A stretch of DNA of 64,000 nt from Lumbricus terrestris (GCA_949752735.1 OX457037.1:20093039-20157038), one strand, 5' to 3'; counted from the first letter of the stretch, positions 1-12,996 are shown. Made by a program: numbers and translations. The notes: a model not told the origin generated them from the sequence alone.

Positions 1-195
1 AACTATATAGTTATATTCGTTATTTTGCCTTGTAAGCATCAGTCATCGTCAGCATTAATTGAACGTCAGAGCTGATAATGACAAAATCTATCCACATTTC
101 AAACAACACGTGTATATACATTATATATATAGGCTATTATATGTGGGATGTATTACATATATATGTACATTGTATATAATTATATATATATATAC

Positions 196-228
<33 letters not shown>

Positions 229-1690
229 AATGCTGCATGGAGTCTGCGATATTTGACGACTCTGACATAGAATAGAATGGTATGCCTGCAGCGAATCTCT
301 GCGCTTCGGTCTATTATGTCCATAAGTCTGTGTACGTGTCTGTCACTCACTGTGTCTGGCTGCTCATATAAGTCTCTCTGTGTATGTCTGTCCTTGGTCT
401 ATGCAGTCTCTACGTATGGACCATCCATCGCTCTGTATGCATCATGGTGGCGTGTATGTTCAAACGTGTGTCTATGCATATATTTTGTCCGTTCGAATGA
501 CATATTCTGTCTGCGTCCGTTTCGATATCGCTTTATGAGACTTTTCGTGAAGCGGTTTTATTTAAATTAAAATACTTTCAGCATTTTGTATTTAAATCAA
601 ATAAAGAAACATTCGAAAAAAATCGTAAACTTCAAAATGACTTTGTCTTATCTGGAAGTCGATATTTTTACCTGAAATTCATAAAATATCAGAAGATAAA
701 CTGCTCAACACGAGTCAAGACTCTCCTTACCATGGCAACGCTTTTGATACAGTTGACCATCGTATACCAAATAATAAAAGTCCTTAATGAGGTTCAGAAT
801 CACACAGGTCCTGATAAGTTTACTCTTCGAAAAGCTTTGTATAGATGGTCAATTACAATTATAATTGACAACGTGGCTAATAATAAAATTATGTGGTATC
901 CGAGTAAGTGAAAACAATGGAAATATTCCCATAGCACAGACAATTGGAATGCGAAGTCAAAACGACCTCCTTATATATATAATTATATAGAAAATGAAAC
1001 ACTACTGCAGACGTGGACCCAACCGAGAGAAGTGGACCCTTCGGTATATTAACACCCTAAGCCGAAATAGTCGTTTCAAGGTCTGACGTTGAGCTGTGTA
1101 CATTGTTTGTCCTTTATATTAACAGTGCGTGGCGTTATAGGCTGGCATTATTTGAGGCGATCGTTCACATTGTTGCCTGTTGTCCTAGCTAATAGAGAGG
1201 GAAAGGTATAAGCAAGCGATTTAATGCACCGTCAGGCTTGCGTCGGGGGCCAAGAGTGTGCAAGGGTTCATATATACCTGTGCGTGATAGTTTGCCTGCT
1301 TCTTGTTTGCTTTTCTTAAGATGTTTGCTTAGGGATCACATCTACTGTAGTGTAGGTGATTGGGAAATATACCCCTTGGCTAAACTCCTCGGACAGGCGA
1401 AAGAGAGAGGAAGACGTCAGAGACAGAGATAAAAATTAGAGTAGCCTACGACACGAACATTCACCAAGATTGACAGAAACGTGATAGGCGACAATGAGCC
1501 GAATACATGCTACCGTAGTAAGACATTGGTATTGCGAACCTCTTCAACACCGACCACATAATATTAATAATTTAGAGAGGGAAAAGCAATGTAAACGACC
1601 GTTAACTTCCTTAATTCCCAACTCATTCAACTTTAATCATTCGTTGACCAGTAAGTAAATATGTCGGCAAACCAAGAGTCAATCAGCCAG
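1..1690. other. Non-coding stretch, AT-rich
   Basis: I see no supportable gene here. It holds a short TA run passing into a GT run near 178-222. The reading frame at 277-570 is Cys- and Ser-rich but has no family signature. A short piece near 727-765 reads AFDTVDH on the plus strand, which resembles reverse-transcriptase motif A, but the following bases do not continue as a LINE. Confidence 0.5.
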
Positions 1691-1694
1691 CCGA

Positions 1695-2192
1695 GCTACT
1701 GTCAGTTAGTTAGTCAGTCAGTCAGTGAGTCAGTGAGTCAGTGAGTCAGTGAGTCAGTGAGTCAGTGAGTCAGTCAGTGAGTCAGTCAGTGAGTGAGTGA
1801 GTGAGTGAGTGAGTGAGTGAGTGAGTGAGTGAGTGAGTGAGTGAGTGAGTGAGTGAGTGAGTGAGTGAGTGAGTGAGTGAGTGAGTGTGAGTGAGTGAGT
1901 GAGTGAGTGAGTGAGTGAGTGAGTGAGTGAGTGAGTGAGTGAGTGAGTCAGTCAGTCAGTCAGTCAGTCAGTCAGTCAGTCAGTGAGTCAGTGAGTCAGT
2001 GAGTGAGTCAGTGAGTCAGTGAGTCAGTGAGTCAGTGAGTCAGTGAGTCAGTGAGTGAGTGAGTGAGTGAGTGAGTGAGTGAGTGAGTGAGTGAGTGAGT
2101 GAGTGAGTGAGTGAGTGAGTGAGTGAGTGAGTGAGTGAGTGAGTGAGTGAGTGAGTTAGTCAGTCAGTCAGTCAGTCAGTCAGTCAGTCAGT
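1695..2192. repeat. GTGA/GTCA tetranucleotide array
   Basis: About 500 bp of alternating blocks of GTGA and GTCA repeats. The blocks switch register several times, giving an 8-bp higher-order pattern (GTCAGTGA) in places. No coding meaning is seen. Confidence 0.95.
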
Positions 2193-2199
2193 CTCGCAA

Positions 2200-3760
2200 C
2201 TTAGGTCGGTGAGTCAACTCCTTCGCCGTCTGATCATTCCATTAACTGCATTGAGGTCGATGCACCATTTCACAAATTCGAGGGAGGTTTAAGTGGATCA
2301 AGAATCCTCTAAACATCGTTCCATGCTGGCAGAGAACCCAACCCCATTCCTCTGTGTTGACAGCTCTCAGCTCTAACCACTCGGCAATTGCACTTCCCGT
2401 AATTCATAAGGTTGTGTAAACTAATCCATTGGCTATTAATTGACTCTGTCAACAGTGGTCCTCACAGCATAGCGCATGCATCTATAGGTGACATATACTG
2501 TATGATTGCATATGTATACACGCACCAATATGTGTACCTGTATAGTTAATTATAATTATAGCTGTTCGATTCAGACACATAGGCCTACATGTATAATATG
2601 TTTTATAGCGCATGCAAGTGTGTAAATATGCGGACTACTCAATACTCATAAATCCTAGATATATAGAGATTCACCTATAAGCTTATTACGATATTAGTCT
2701 ACATTCTAACACACACAACATAGACCATAAGCATATATATATATATATATATAATATACAATTGTCATTACATTTATGTATGTATTGTATAGGCCTATAA
2801 TTATGTAATTTTGGTATATGCGCAGTTGCGCACTATTAACCTCACGCGAATATTGATAGATGCCCAATTGCATGTAGCCTATAATAATGCCAATTATAAT
2901 CAACTTCTGTAGAACTATATCAACGGCATCAATCGAAACACCTAAATCAAAGTTAAATGTATGGATAGACGCTTGAATGTGTTTGTGTCTATACATGTAT
3001 GTAAGTATGTTTTCTTCTATGCATCTGTAATAGACGAATGACTGTAGCCAATCTAAAAAGGTTACAAAGGTTTTAATTTGATGTCCACGGCATGGAGTCC
3101 TGCGCAGTACATACCTGCTACAAAGCAACATACTCATTTACATAGTCACACTATGTTTCTTTATGTTTATGTATATATGTAATTATATACTGCATATATT
3201 AAATCACACATATATATTAAATCATATATTATATATCTATATATTAAATCACACATATATATATATTAAATCATATGTATATAATATATATATATAATTA
3301 TATATAGATCTATATAATAAAATCACATAATTTATATGCGGGTGTGTTTTGTTCGTCTAAATTTCGGTCTATAGTATAATACGAGTCGTTGAAAAGATCT
3401 AAACGAAGTGGCGACTGCATGAACTGCCCTTGTGCATTGTTTTGCAGTAACCCGACCCCCTCCCTCGCTCCGACCCCCTCCCCGAACCCCCCCCCCCCCG
3501 TCGGAGTTGACTGAGCTATCGCAGCTGCCGACGGTCGACGACAATTGGACGGACATGCAAATTAAAATGTCACTCTTCGCTGTCGCTGTCGCTGTGGCTG
3601 CCTCCACCAGCGAAGGTCAAATATGCCACCAGCGATCGACTGTCGGTCGTCGCAGGATTAATTGCGCTAGAAAAGCATCGCGTCTCAGATTAACGGCTGT
3701 CCATATTACTTACACCGTGTTCGGTTATATTATTATGTGTTCGGGGGTTATACGTTCATA
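2200..3760. other. Non-coding, AT-rich with TA microsatellites
   Basis: Nothing coding is supportable. TA-rich microsatellite patches lie at about 2735-2756 and 3165-3320. A C-run follows near 3488-3500. The overlapping frames at 3332-3607 (minus) and 3432-3971 (plus) are low-complexity artefacts. Confidence 0.5.
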
Positions 3761-3769
3761 CAAGCGCAT

Positions 3770-3965
3770 CGTACCCCACACGCACCCGCACACACATTTA
3801 CGCACGCACATACACACGCGCGCACACAAACGCACACGCACACACACACGCATACACACGCAGGCACACACTGACACACACACGCATACATACACACACG
3901 CACGCACACACGCACAGACACACAAGCATATGCTCACTCACACAAGCATGCCTACATGCATACAT
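3770..3965. repeat. CA-rich microsatellite
   Basis: Imperfect CA/CG dinucleotide array. It creates long spurious Thr/His and Cys/Val frames on the two strands. Confidence 0.9.
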
Positions 3966-4131
3966 GCATAGACTATATACAAAGTATATTCACTGATTTA
4001 ATTTACTAGCACTTTGGCACTAAAGAATTGTTTTCTTAAAATCACATTTTAATAGCAAGTGCAATGCGTGCATGTCTAGCTAGAAATTAATGATTTGATA
4101 TACAGTTATACACGTATGGTACGATAAACGA

Positions 4132-4212
4132 TATGGCATAGTGGTTATAACGGTCAATATTGACTGACTCAGAAAAGATCCGAACCCCGACCTGTGAGGA
4201 GCACGTCAGACG
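4132..4212 (+). mobile_element. Degenerate tRNA-derived SINE head
   Basis: A tRNA-like block has an A-box-like TGGCATAGTGGTTATAACGG and, about 30 bp later, a B-box-like GATCCGAACCCC. No clear tail or target-site duplication is visible, so this is an old fragment at best. Confidence 0.35.
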
Positions 4213-5284
4213 CTTTCCCGATCAGCCGCCATTACCCCCCCTCCCTCTGACCCAACTCCCTAAGGAGATGAACTGACAATAAATAGCTTCGGACTGGCCC
4301 GTCGCCGTATCTCAGAGATGCACGTTGATATAGCGAGGTCAATTATATTCGACAAGTGCTTCTCAAGGTATAGGCTACGTGCAAAGGAGGAGCGACGGCA
4401 AATAACTGCCAGCACTGACGTCTTAACTGGCATCCGCTGGCATCGAAAATCTCCATCGGCTTGACGTAGCTGTCGTCTTTATGCGATCTCAAGTACACAA
4501 AGTACAATGGACGGGCAATTTCAAACGACGCTGTCTTAAGACAATTGAGATTATGCTCTCGATTCGAGCAACTTTGTAAATAATTCGCTTGAAGTGCCGC
4601 GAGATTACACGATGCTCAGTTGTTGTGTAATACCCGCGGCTGTCTTTTACGACTTACCTTGGCAAGACGGTTGTTTCAAACACTTACACCACCGGCTAAT
4701 TGTAACGCAATGCAAAGCAATGGAACAAGCTTAAACGTAGATGGAGGCTGGAAGAGTAACGAGCGATTCAACTTGGCCGAAGGTGGCTTGCAAATGCTCG
4801 ATACCCAATGTCTTTCATTTCCAAGTCCATGTACATGTGTCGGTAAGCCTATGAAGGTGTCAGTTTCAAGTGATTAGACTTATTAAATTGAAAGAGTATT
4901 GTCTTTTGCCATCATTCTGTTGTGTGTTTAACTCCGCTATTTCTTCAGACCTATTAGGGATTTAAGTTTCCTCGACCCGTCATCAAATCCTCTGCCTAGT
5001 AACTGCCCGGTTATACGTGGCTGAATCCACTAATTAACTGCTATAGTCAATTAGATCATTGTCTAAATAAATCGGGTGTGTGGCTAATTAATTAATTGAG
5101 CCAATCACGTTGACAATTTTTCTAGTTATTGCTTAATTAGCCCGGTGATTAATTAAATCGGTAGCGGAGTATTTTAAAGCAACTGCCGTGTTATTAACTA
5201 TGCTATTGTTTTTATTATGTTGGCATGTCTTTTACATAACAATGAAACTCAAATTCTCCATTAATTAACTGGCTACATGTTCCC

Positions 5285-5415
5285 AGGGTCACTACACTCT
5301 GTTCCTGAAGAACCTCAAAACTGTCTTATTTTAGCCGTGGTTGAACCGGGAGCGCGTTTGAGTAGCCTGCCTTGAAGAGGCGCTATATAAAATTTTCGAA
5401 ATATATAAATAAACA
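5285..5415 (+). mobile_element. LINE 3' end (CR1/L2-like), 5' truncated
   Basis: The final residues of an ORF2 reading like FLKNLKTVLF precede the conserved 3' tail: GGGAGCG, a short loop, then GAAGAGGCGCTATATAAA and an AT-rich end. The same tail occurs at 23.2, 31.7 and 34.8 kb and in the SINEs at 45.2, 56.2 and 57.0 kb. Confidence 0.7.
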
Positions 5416-5496
5416 CGTGATTCACTTTAATAATGACCCAGATAATTACTAATTAGATTGCTGTGTCTGGCTTATAATAAAGAGTAATTGTCTTAC

Positions 5497-5683
5497 CATC
5501 ATTGATGAGTTCTCCATCCGTAGCTTTGAAGTCACTCAACGAAGGCACTCGCCTTAGAAGTGCGCTTCTCTGATGTCCTCCACCACTTGGCACAACGCTG
5601 TCGTCATTCATCGCGTTGCTAAGCGACAGCCTCTCGTAGTTACCATGGGAACGACTATCACTATAGTCGTAAGCGCACGGCGC
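5497..5683 (-). CDS. Internal exon of unrecognised acidic/Ser-rich protein (exon B)
   Basis: This is a minus-strand exon of 187 nt, bounded by a pyrimidine-rich acceptor ending AAACAG at 5684-5689 and a consensus donor GATG|GTAAGA at 5496. It starts in phase 0 and ends in phase 1. The product is polar and Ser-rich, with a basic patch (ALLRRVPSLSDF) that looks like a phosphorylation or docking site. The phase 0 start matches the phase 0 end of the exon at 7866-7993, so I place it downstream of that exon in the same gene. No domain is recognisable and no following exon was found to the left, so the gene probably continues outside the window or in exons too short to see. Alternatively, translation could start at the ATG at 5695, which would make this a first coding exon. 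Confidence 0.5.
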
Positions 5684-5699
5684 CTGTTTTGACATAAAA

Positions 5700-7860
5700 G
5701 ACAGACTACGGTGACGCCAAAGAATTCAGTGTTGGAATTAAGTTGTATTCAAGTTATAGCAGTGCTCAAAACAATACCCCCCGATAATAACCGAGTTTGT
5801 AAAGCATCGGAAAAGTAGCATACGATGTAACGTACGATGCAATAAATTGTCATCGTCAAATTTAAGAATGTAATTCTGTGTATACTGGCGAGAACATCAT
5901 TGGCGTCGATCAGATTATACCAATTGGAAACTTACAAGCAGGGTATGATTTGAAAGAAAGAGGCTTCAGACCATTCGTCATTGAGATGCTTAACGATAAT
6001 GCCTTCTCACACTGCCTTCATGGCATGAACAGAACGGTTCACTGTTTGAGACGACGTTCTCAGCGTGTAGAAGACTTCACAGAGTCGGATATTCTTTAAA
6101 CGATTTCAAAAGAGGAGATTTTTTATAGCGAGCATAGGCCTAAGTGTCAAGTGAGTGAAGATGAAGATCAAAATGGTTAGCTTGTGCTTAAAAGATTTCC
6201 TGCAATTAATCAGACAACTTGCCGCTTCCTCCGACAAAGAATCTTCCAATTTCATTGCGTCAATTCAAACACATCATATAACTTGCTTTCGAAAACTCTC
6301 CGCTTCACTACACAACGATTGCTCGAACTATTTCTCCATCACACGCCTCATTAGACAGAACGCAGTGTAGTCATGCGTGAAGCTAACATTTCACTGCATT
6401 GTAGTTTGGATGAAGACGTATAGACCCATTAGACTGGTTCTTTAGAATTGTTCCCAACGTATAAAGATCCGAGTCTATGCTTGGATCCCATTACGAATGA
6501 TTCGGATGGGATAATATATCATGCAGCACAGAACTCGTCGCCCAGTTGTGCGTATACTCTTGACGACAGAAGACTAAAGATGGGCGCGTCTTTAATGATG
6601 CTAATAAATTAGTGTCGGTCTTTCTTCAGTCAAATACGGATGGACAGATCTATAATTAGGGTTCAATCGTCCGCGAAAGTCAGCACAAAAGAGGGATTTT
6701 CTTGTCTTAATTTGGCGCCCAGCCGAATATCGTCTGCGCAAGAATCGTCTGATGTCGAATGACGTATAATGGACGTCACAGTGTAAGAGAAACATGGATG
6801 GACCGGATATATATGTAGTCCTTGGTACGTGGAAAGTTGGAAGACACCCTGCTGGTTGTGCTAAGCCGGAAGATCCGGGGATTAAGGAATGACACACGTC
6901 GTATACTTACCGAATGGAGTCCCGCAGATATTGAGGGACGGTTGATGCAGTCCATGGCTTGAGAAGTTTAATGCTTCTTATTATAATGCAATGCTAATGC
7001 TAAGTAGTGCCATACAATGCTATATGCTGGTATTATATTATTATAAAGCTATGTAATGCCATGCAATAATAGGATGCTATGTAGTGCTTTGTAATGCTAC
7101 GCATTTCTACACAGTGCTATACAATAATTTGTTATACATGTATTGATAATATGTAATGCCATTTTATACCTATAGTCTATATATGTAATGCTATGTAATG
7201 CTTCGTCACAGTGTAAGAGTTCAAGTGATCTACATTGTGTACATAGCCGTGCCATTTCATTATGCTGTATTATAAAACAGCCATTTGTGTAATTGATCGC
7301 ATCTTTTAATATATTGTGCTGTATTCGCAGAATTTGCTTAGCGCTACAACCAGAACAAACTACTCAACGGCATTCAAGATGTAACGTATGATACTGTATA
7401 ATGGTGACAATTAACATCATAGGGTCCAATTCACAGTAGTTATTCTGGATCGATAGACCAATAGAAAAAACGCAGCAGTTATTCAATTTATAAACTAAAC
7501 ACATGATAAAGTCAGTCTGATTTACCGAGATATCAATTTAAATGTCTTCATCACGTGTTCACAGTCAAATTCTTTAATATTCTTTGATAGAAATAATAAT
7601 TGGCGTGAGCCGCGTGACATAACTGACTGCTTGGTGTGTTATAAGAACATATTTAGTCATTCTCAATATACGCCATGCATTTCTATACACAGTGCTATAA
7701 GAAATAATAATTGTTCGTTCTGATAAATATTATGAGGCTGCGCTCGTGAATAAATGAACCGATGCCCATGCAACGCTGTAGAAATTAAAATGCTACGATT
7801 AATTAAGCAGAGAAGGTGAGATGTGAAGTGATGAGGTTGGAAGTGGAAGTGATTGTTGGT
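5700..7860. other. Intron-like non-coding stretch
   Basis: Probably an intron of the minus-strand acidic gene. A degenerate series of TATGTAATGC-like words lies near 6960-7205. The frames at 5878-6099, 6155-6370 and 6601-6897 show no recognisable domains. Confidence 0.4.
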
Positions 7861-7865
7861 CTGAC

Positions 7866-7993
7866 CTCATGGGCGACATCCTCCTCGTCGTGCGGCTCCA
7901 GTTTGATGTAGTTAGACAGCTTTCCGGGTTCCTGTGGAAAGAACTCAATCACTTCTTCTGATGGACTGAGATCCCAGCTGAACATGACGGAAT
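7866..7993 (-). CDS. Internal exon of unrecognised acidic protein (exon A)
   Basis: A minus-strand exon of 128 nt follows a strong acceptor (TTCTTTCGTTGCAG, reading down to 7994). It ends at GAG|GTCAGA, a weaker GT donor. It needs one base from the previous exon and ends in phase 0. The 42 complete codons are acidic and hydrophobic, with stretches such as FSWDLSPSEEVIEFF and SNYIKLEPHDEED. IKLE fits a sumoylation consensus, and the composition resembles a transactivation region, but I cannot assign a family. It joins in frame to exon B (5497-5683) and, through a G|AT aspartate codon, to the exon at 15077-15191. Three phase-compatible exons on one strand make chance unlikely. Confidence 0.55.
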
Positions 7994-8270
7994 CTGCAAC
8001 GAAAGAAGGAACATCGAAAGATCATTAAAATAAACATCCATCGATCAACGCAGTTGACCAACTAATCGGACAGCAGTGTTTCAGGCGATTATACCATAAT
8101 AATATTACGATGAAGATCAGAGTTAAATAATAATTTAATTATCATCAGGCTTTCCTTCTTGTAGCAAATTTATTATATGTAAACCTGACTTGTTTAATTT
8201 GGTCACAAAATAAAACATTTTGCTCGACTGACTGACACACACGTTTTGGATTGAAGTGATCTCTCAGGTA

Positions 8271-8698
8271 GAGTTTTTAAAATGCAAAGCAGGAAACTAA
8301 GAACATGGGTTTTACCCTCTTTGTACCTTGAATCCACAGCAGGTCTAGGTCTATCTATCAAGTGGAGTATATAAATTATTTTATAGCTGGGTAGTCACTA
8401 ATAAACTGTTCATTAATCAAACTGTCATTAGAATGGCGTGAAGAGATTGCAAAGGGACATGAGCGCCGCCACATAGGGGCACGAGAGGTACTTGTTCCCG
8501 ACTGGAAAACTGACGCCTATTTGTAAAACTAAGTACTTTCTTATCGGTTTATAAAAATTTATTTCGCACTAATGATCTTAATGAAACACAAAGTGAAACT
8601 GAAAAACATACATTTAGAAACATTTAGAAACATTTAGAAACATCAATGAAAGATAACCCATGTTCTTATAGCTTCCTGCTTTGCAGATTTCAAGCTCT
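8271..8698. mobile_element. Inverted-repeat element (possible MITE)
   Basis: An arm at about 8271-8313 is repeated in inverse orientation at about 8654-8698. Both carry TGCAAAGCAGGAA and AAGAACATGGGT. Between them is AT-rich sequence with three copies of an 11-bp unit (CATTTAGAAAC) at 8610-8642. No transposase is visible and no clear target-site duplication was found. Confidence 0.5.
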
Positions 8699-8834
8699 TG
8701 CTAAGAAACCGTGAAAGTTGCTAAGTCGTGATTTAACGGTGTCTTACCCCTCCTGCATACAATAATGCAGGCATCCACGTAAGGGAAACAACTTTCTTAA
8801 CTATAAGGCTACGTTCCCCGATCTAGTAAGGGAC

Positions 8835-8900
8835 AGAGACAGAAACAGACAGACATAAAGCAAGACAGACAGACACATAGACAGACAAACGGACAGACTT
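8835..8900. repeat. GACA-rich microsatellite
   Basis: Imperfect GACAGACA repeats, related in sequence to the longer array at 9415-9675. Confidence 0.8.
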
Positions 8901-9414
8901 AGTGGAGGGTTTCTATATCGGTTTACAACAGGGTTTCAAGAGGGAAACTGGATCATAGCAGTTTAACCCGGGGATCATCAAATGTCTCTTCTTATGATAT
9001 TATGAAGTGCTGTATTTCTCTCTCCTCTCTCTGTCGACACTACACACATCATAATATAGACGGGCTCGAGAAATTGCCGTAAATTTTCCTCTCGGACCAA
9101 AGCACATAAAACTATTGACATCGGCCGTAAACGCATCAAAGAGCATAACTGTCCACCCACATTTCCTTGCATGTGCGGTCCGCCGCGGTCATTTGTTTGG
9201 CCGTTCGATCGGTCAGTGGGTCACTAGGTCAGTCAGCCTCCATTATTTCTCAGCATAGGCAGAGTGGACAGCACTGTCAAGACTCTTGGCAAGTGAATAA
9301 TTTCCGCCAGGAGGAATTGAGTAAGAGAGGAAGTCAACGAAGAAAAGTAAGATTTAGATTGTAGAAGAAATGAAGAACTGCCCCACAGATATTTGTTCGT
9401 CATTGTTTTGAGAT

Positions 9415-9675
9415 TGCAAGCGGACACATAGACATACAGAAACAGACAGATAGACAGACAGAAACAGACAGATAGACAGACAAAAGCAGACAGATAGACA
9501 GACAGACAGAAACAGACAGATAGATAGACAGACAGAAACAGACAGATAGACAGACAGACAGAAACAGACACGCAGGCGGACAAAAACATGCACATAGATA
9601 GACAGAAAGAAACAGGCACATAGACAGACAGAAACAGACATATAGGTAGAGACAGACAGACAGACAGACACAGTG
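9415..9675. repeat. CAGA/GATA tetranucleotide array
   Basis: An imperfect array of CAGACAGA and GATAGACA words, with a repeated AGAAACAGACAGATAGACAG unit. The long Cys/Leu/Ser frames on the opposite strand are artefacts of it. Confidence 0.9.
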
Positions 9676-9787
9676 GCATAACAGCAGCGTAAGATTTCGT
9701 TGACTTTAATCGGTTCTGCCATGGTGACCACGAGATATATAACTAATCATTGGAAATAGAACAATATTCAATTCACACACCTTGACA

Positions 9788-9939
9788 ATGAAAATAATCG
9801 ACTCACAATACACAATTATAGTCCTATACAGACATACGAAAGCACTCTGATGAATATTCATCTATGAAAATAATCGACTCACAATACACAATTATAGTCC
9901 TATACAGACATACGAAAGCACTCTGATGAATATTCATCT
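9788..9939. repeat. Exact 76-bp tandem duplication
   Basis: A 76-bp unit starting ATGAAAATAATCGACTCACA occurs twice, head to tail, at 9788-9863 and 9864-9939. I see no differences, which suggests a recent duplication. It contains no obvious gene. Confidence 0.95.
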
Positions 9940-10640
9940 ATATATTTATATGCATTCATCAAAGGCAAATCACCGCCAGTTTCGCCCACAATAATTGAGT
10001 GCGCACTAATCGAAGAGATGAATTGGAAATCAGCGACCATAGGAGTTGTCAAACATTAAAGACTGTTTCGTTTAGCCTACCAATAATTGGGTTCAACAAT
10101 CAATTATTGGAATTTATATAACGCCATTAATAACACAACTCTGCTTAATTATATAGTCCCCTGTTGGTGCCAGTCTCACTCATCTAGAGAGAAGGAGGGT
10201 GTCGCAAACAGCTTTGTTATAAAGTAAAAAGTAAATGTTTTTACTTCCTCTAATAGCAGCCAAACTACCAAATTTCGGTGCTTTTGTTGTCGTATTAAGC
10301 TGTCATTAAAAACCATGGACCCATAAATCCTAGGCTATACTTCCTCTACAACAGTACTACTATACTTCTACTACAAATATTTCTACTAACTATTCAGCTC
10401 TACTGTAAACTGGACAACATAATTTACTCCATGCTGTATAGGGTCGGTGTAAAGACGACCCTGGAAGCCGATATATGTCGTTAAACTCTACATAGGGTCA
10501 TGCTCGGATACTACCATCATTAGGTCTACCACTTGAGCGTCAGAGCGTGCATGTATGCGCGAGCATGTTTAGGACGTATACACGTAATGATGCACGCGTT
10601 ATAGCGACTGCGACCCACTGCAGAGCCTTCGCTTCGCACA
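9940..10640. other. Non-coding stretch
   Basis: I see no gene or recognisable element. It probably belongs to the long intron between the exons at 7866-7993 and 15077-15191. Confidence 0.4.
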
Positions 10641-10649
10641 CACAGATAC

Positions 10650-10985
10650 GCATTACTTTCACACTCACACGCGCACGCACACACACGCGTACACATACAC
10701 GCACACACGCGTACACACACGCACACACAGATACGGAGCTTACTCAATGTGCGTGAGAATTAGTGTGTGTGTGGATGCGCGTGTGCGTGTGTGTGCAAGA
10801 CAGAGAGACACAGAGAGAGAGACAGAGACAGAGAGAGACAGAGACAGAGAGAGACAGAGACAGAGAGAGACAGAGACAGACAGACAGACAGAGACAGAGG
10901 GACAGATACAGAAGAGATAGACAAACAGAGACAAAGACAAAGAGAGACACAGAGATAGACAGAGACATACAGAGAGGCATACAGA
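10650..10985. repeat. CA/GT and GAGACA compound microsatellite
   Basis: CA-rich, then GT-rich, then a GAGACA-type purine array. Several long spurious frames on both strands arise from it. Confidence 0.9.
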
Positions 10986-11823
10986 GGGAAGCCTATACCT
11001 GGTATACTCAAGTGTTTCTGTAGACTGCTGCAGGTCGTATAACATCCATGCTATGCTTCTTTGTGCGACCAAATGAGGCTAAAGGAAAGTCATGAGTAAC
11101 CCTGGGGTTCACCTGCTCCCATAAATTTATATACATATATACATAAGCATGCATGTACACACTTATACGCATAAGTATAGCCTATAAGATATGCATGTTT
11201 ACATATATCAGCGATATTATACAGTAGCAGAGCTTTAAGATAATTATCTGCCTCAGTATGTCTAGTTGCGTCTCAGTTGGTTCTCGTTTGTCTATCAACA
11301 CATGTGGAAAAACCAGATCAATGCCGTAATCTCTAAATTTCAGAAGCGCCACTTGATAGCCAGGCGCAGGGCACCAGCTTATTCACGAGCGTCTCCATAG
11401 GTTGATAACACTTGATCGCAAATGACTCCTCGTAATAATTAATTATTGTTATGTCATGTTATTAATCTAGATATGAAACTGCTGTCTTGTTTATGGCTGC
11501 AAATGATAATTATGGCGATTCTCTAACAGAAATATCCGTTTTTCTCTGTATTTTTTTATACGCAGACTAAACTTACAGCTCATTCACTCATAAATATGTA
11601 AATTCGCACGTTTTCTATGGCAACAGCTCAGTTTCGTCCCTGCTCATTTTTTGTGAATTGATCTGGTGAAACTCATCACCCATGTAGCTGCTATTTTGAA
11701 TGGGTGCCACACCTTCTAAGTTCCCCTTGAGCGTAGGCCTCCAGCATTAGAGACCGAGTTAAATCTCTTAGGTAAGCCACCAACGGTATCAGATAGGTTT
11801 TTATACGAACCGGCTTCCACGTG

Positions 11824-12996
11824 CAGGCCCGCCGACAGAAATTCCGGGCCCCTGGGCTGAGCAGTCACGGGCCCCAAACTATCTTTAGACTTAATGAGCA
11901 AATTTACACAAAAAACAAATAAAAAATAACAATAGTGTGGGTATGAATGTACGCTAATGCTTACATTAATGATTTTAACCAGTTCTTAATGTAAAGAATT
12001 TAATTTTCAAATAATATGGTAATCAACAAGCAACCTTTCTGGATTGAACAGCAACAATATCTCTTATAATATCATGGTAGTTATCTAGCCTATCTTGTCT
12101 GTGAACCTTAAAAAATTCACTTCGGAAATGCTCTTTCGTCATCGCCTGGAAAATTGTCCGAATGTCTTGGAGGACCGTTTCTTATAAGCTTAATAACAGC
12201 CTATAGTTATCGTCTAAATCGTTTGTGTAGCCTATAGGCCTAAACGCGGGCCCTGGCAGCAGAGTACCAACGTCAAAACAATGCCTCTTTACAGTTTCCA
12301 TAATTTCAGCATTTTCATAATTCTTATTTATGATGTCTTCTTTTGGAACTAAGATATTAACACCACAAACTTCATTTTTATCCATTCAGTTATGTGCGAT
12401 CATCATGCAGGCACGTTTAATTCACTAGAATCAACCGACGTAGGTGTAAGCACTGTAAGCCTAATTACTGGCTCTGATTGCCTTCTTTTGAGATTCTGAA
12501 TTGAAAATTATTATAATAGTGTGCTACTGTACAAGCTTACCAAATTTTGCCTTTTCAAACTTAGGCCTATTAGCTTTTTGTGCTCCAGATTTGTGCTTAT
12601 AAAATATTCCATTGTTGCGAGAGCAATTTATCATTTAGATTTGTTCACTTGCGATTGAAATCTGACAACGCATAATTTAGCAAAAGAACGTTCTGAGACG
12701 GAAGTGAGCGTGTTCTTTGGCAAAACTCTGATAACTATGGTAATGGACAGTTGTTCGAAACTTAAACAGTTGCAGCAGTGTAACAGTATATAATAGCCGA
12801 TTAGGATAATTAAAACAGCATAAATCACAAATAATAGGCTAAGTAATATAAGTGATTATAAAGAATGGGCCCCCAGTCTGTAATCGACATATGAAACATA
12901 TTATAATCACTGTAGCCCGGGCCCCCTCCGGGCCCCTAAAAGTCGCCGGGCCCCTGGGCATTTGCCCCCCCCTGCCCCCCCCTCTCGGCGGGCCTG
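11824..12996 (-). mobile_element. hAT DNA transposon with relic transposase
   Basis: The element starts CAGGCCCGCCGACAG and ends CTCGGCGGGCCTG, and is flanked by a perfect 8-bp duplication TCCACGTG at 11816-11823 and 12997-13004. An 8-bp duplication with CA/TG-type ends is the hAT hallmark. On the minus strand, 12631-12740 reads TSVSERSFAKL, close to the (S/C)ERSFSKLK motif of the hAT C-terminal dimerisation domain. The frame at 12182-12385 may be a further transposase piece. The coding part is broken and too short for activity (1.17 kb in total). Confidence 0.85.

Noticed and set aside
277..570. 97-residue Cys/Ser-rich frame resembling a small secreted protein
   Set aside because: No clear signal-peptide cleavage pattern or cysteine framework, and the base composition matches neighbouring degenerate GTCTGT-type repeats.
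727..765. Reverse-transcriptase motif A (AFDTVDH)
   Set aside because: Only seven residues match and neither side continues as a LINE; kept as a note only.
3332..3607. 91-residue minus frame with Gly-rich centre
   Set aside because: Built from a C-run and GCTGTC repeats; no splice or start context.
9233..9731. Overlapping minus-strand frames rich in Cys, Leu, Ser and Val
   Set aside because: They are translations of the CAGA/GATA microsatellite in all registers; no domain or unique sequence supports them.
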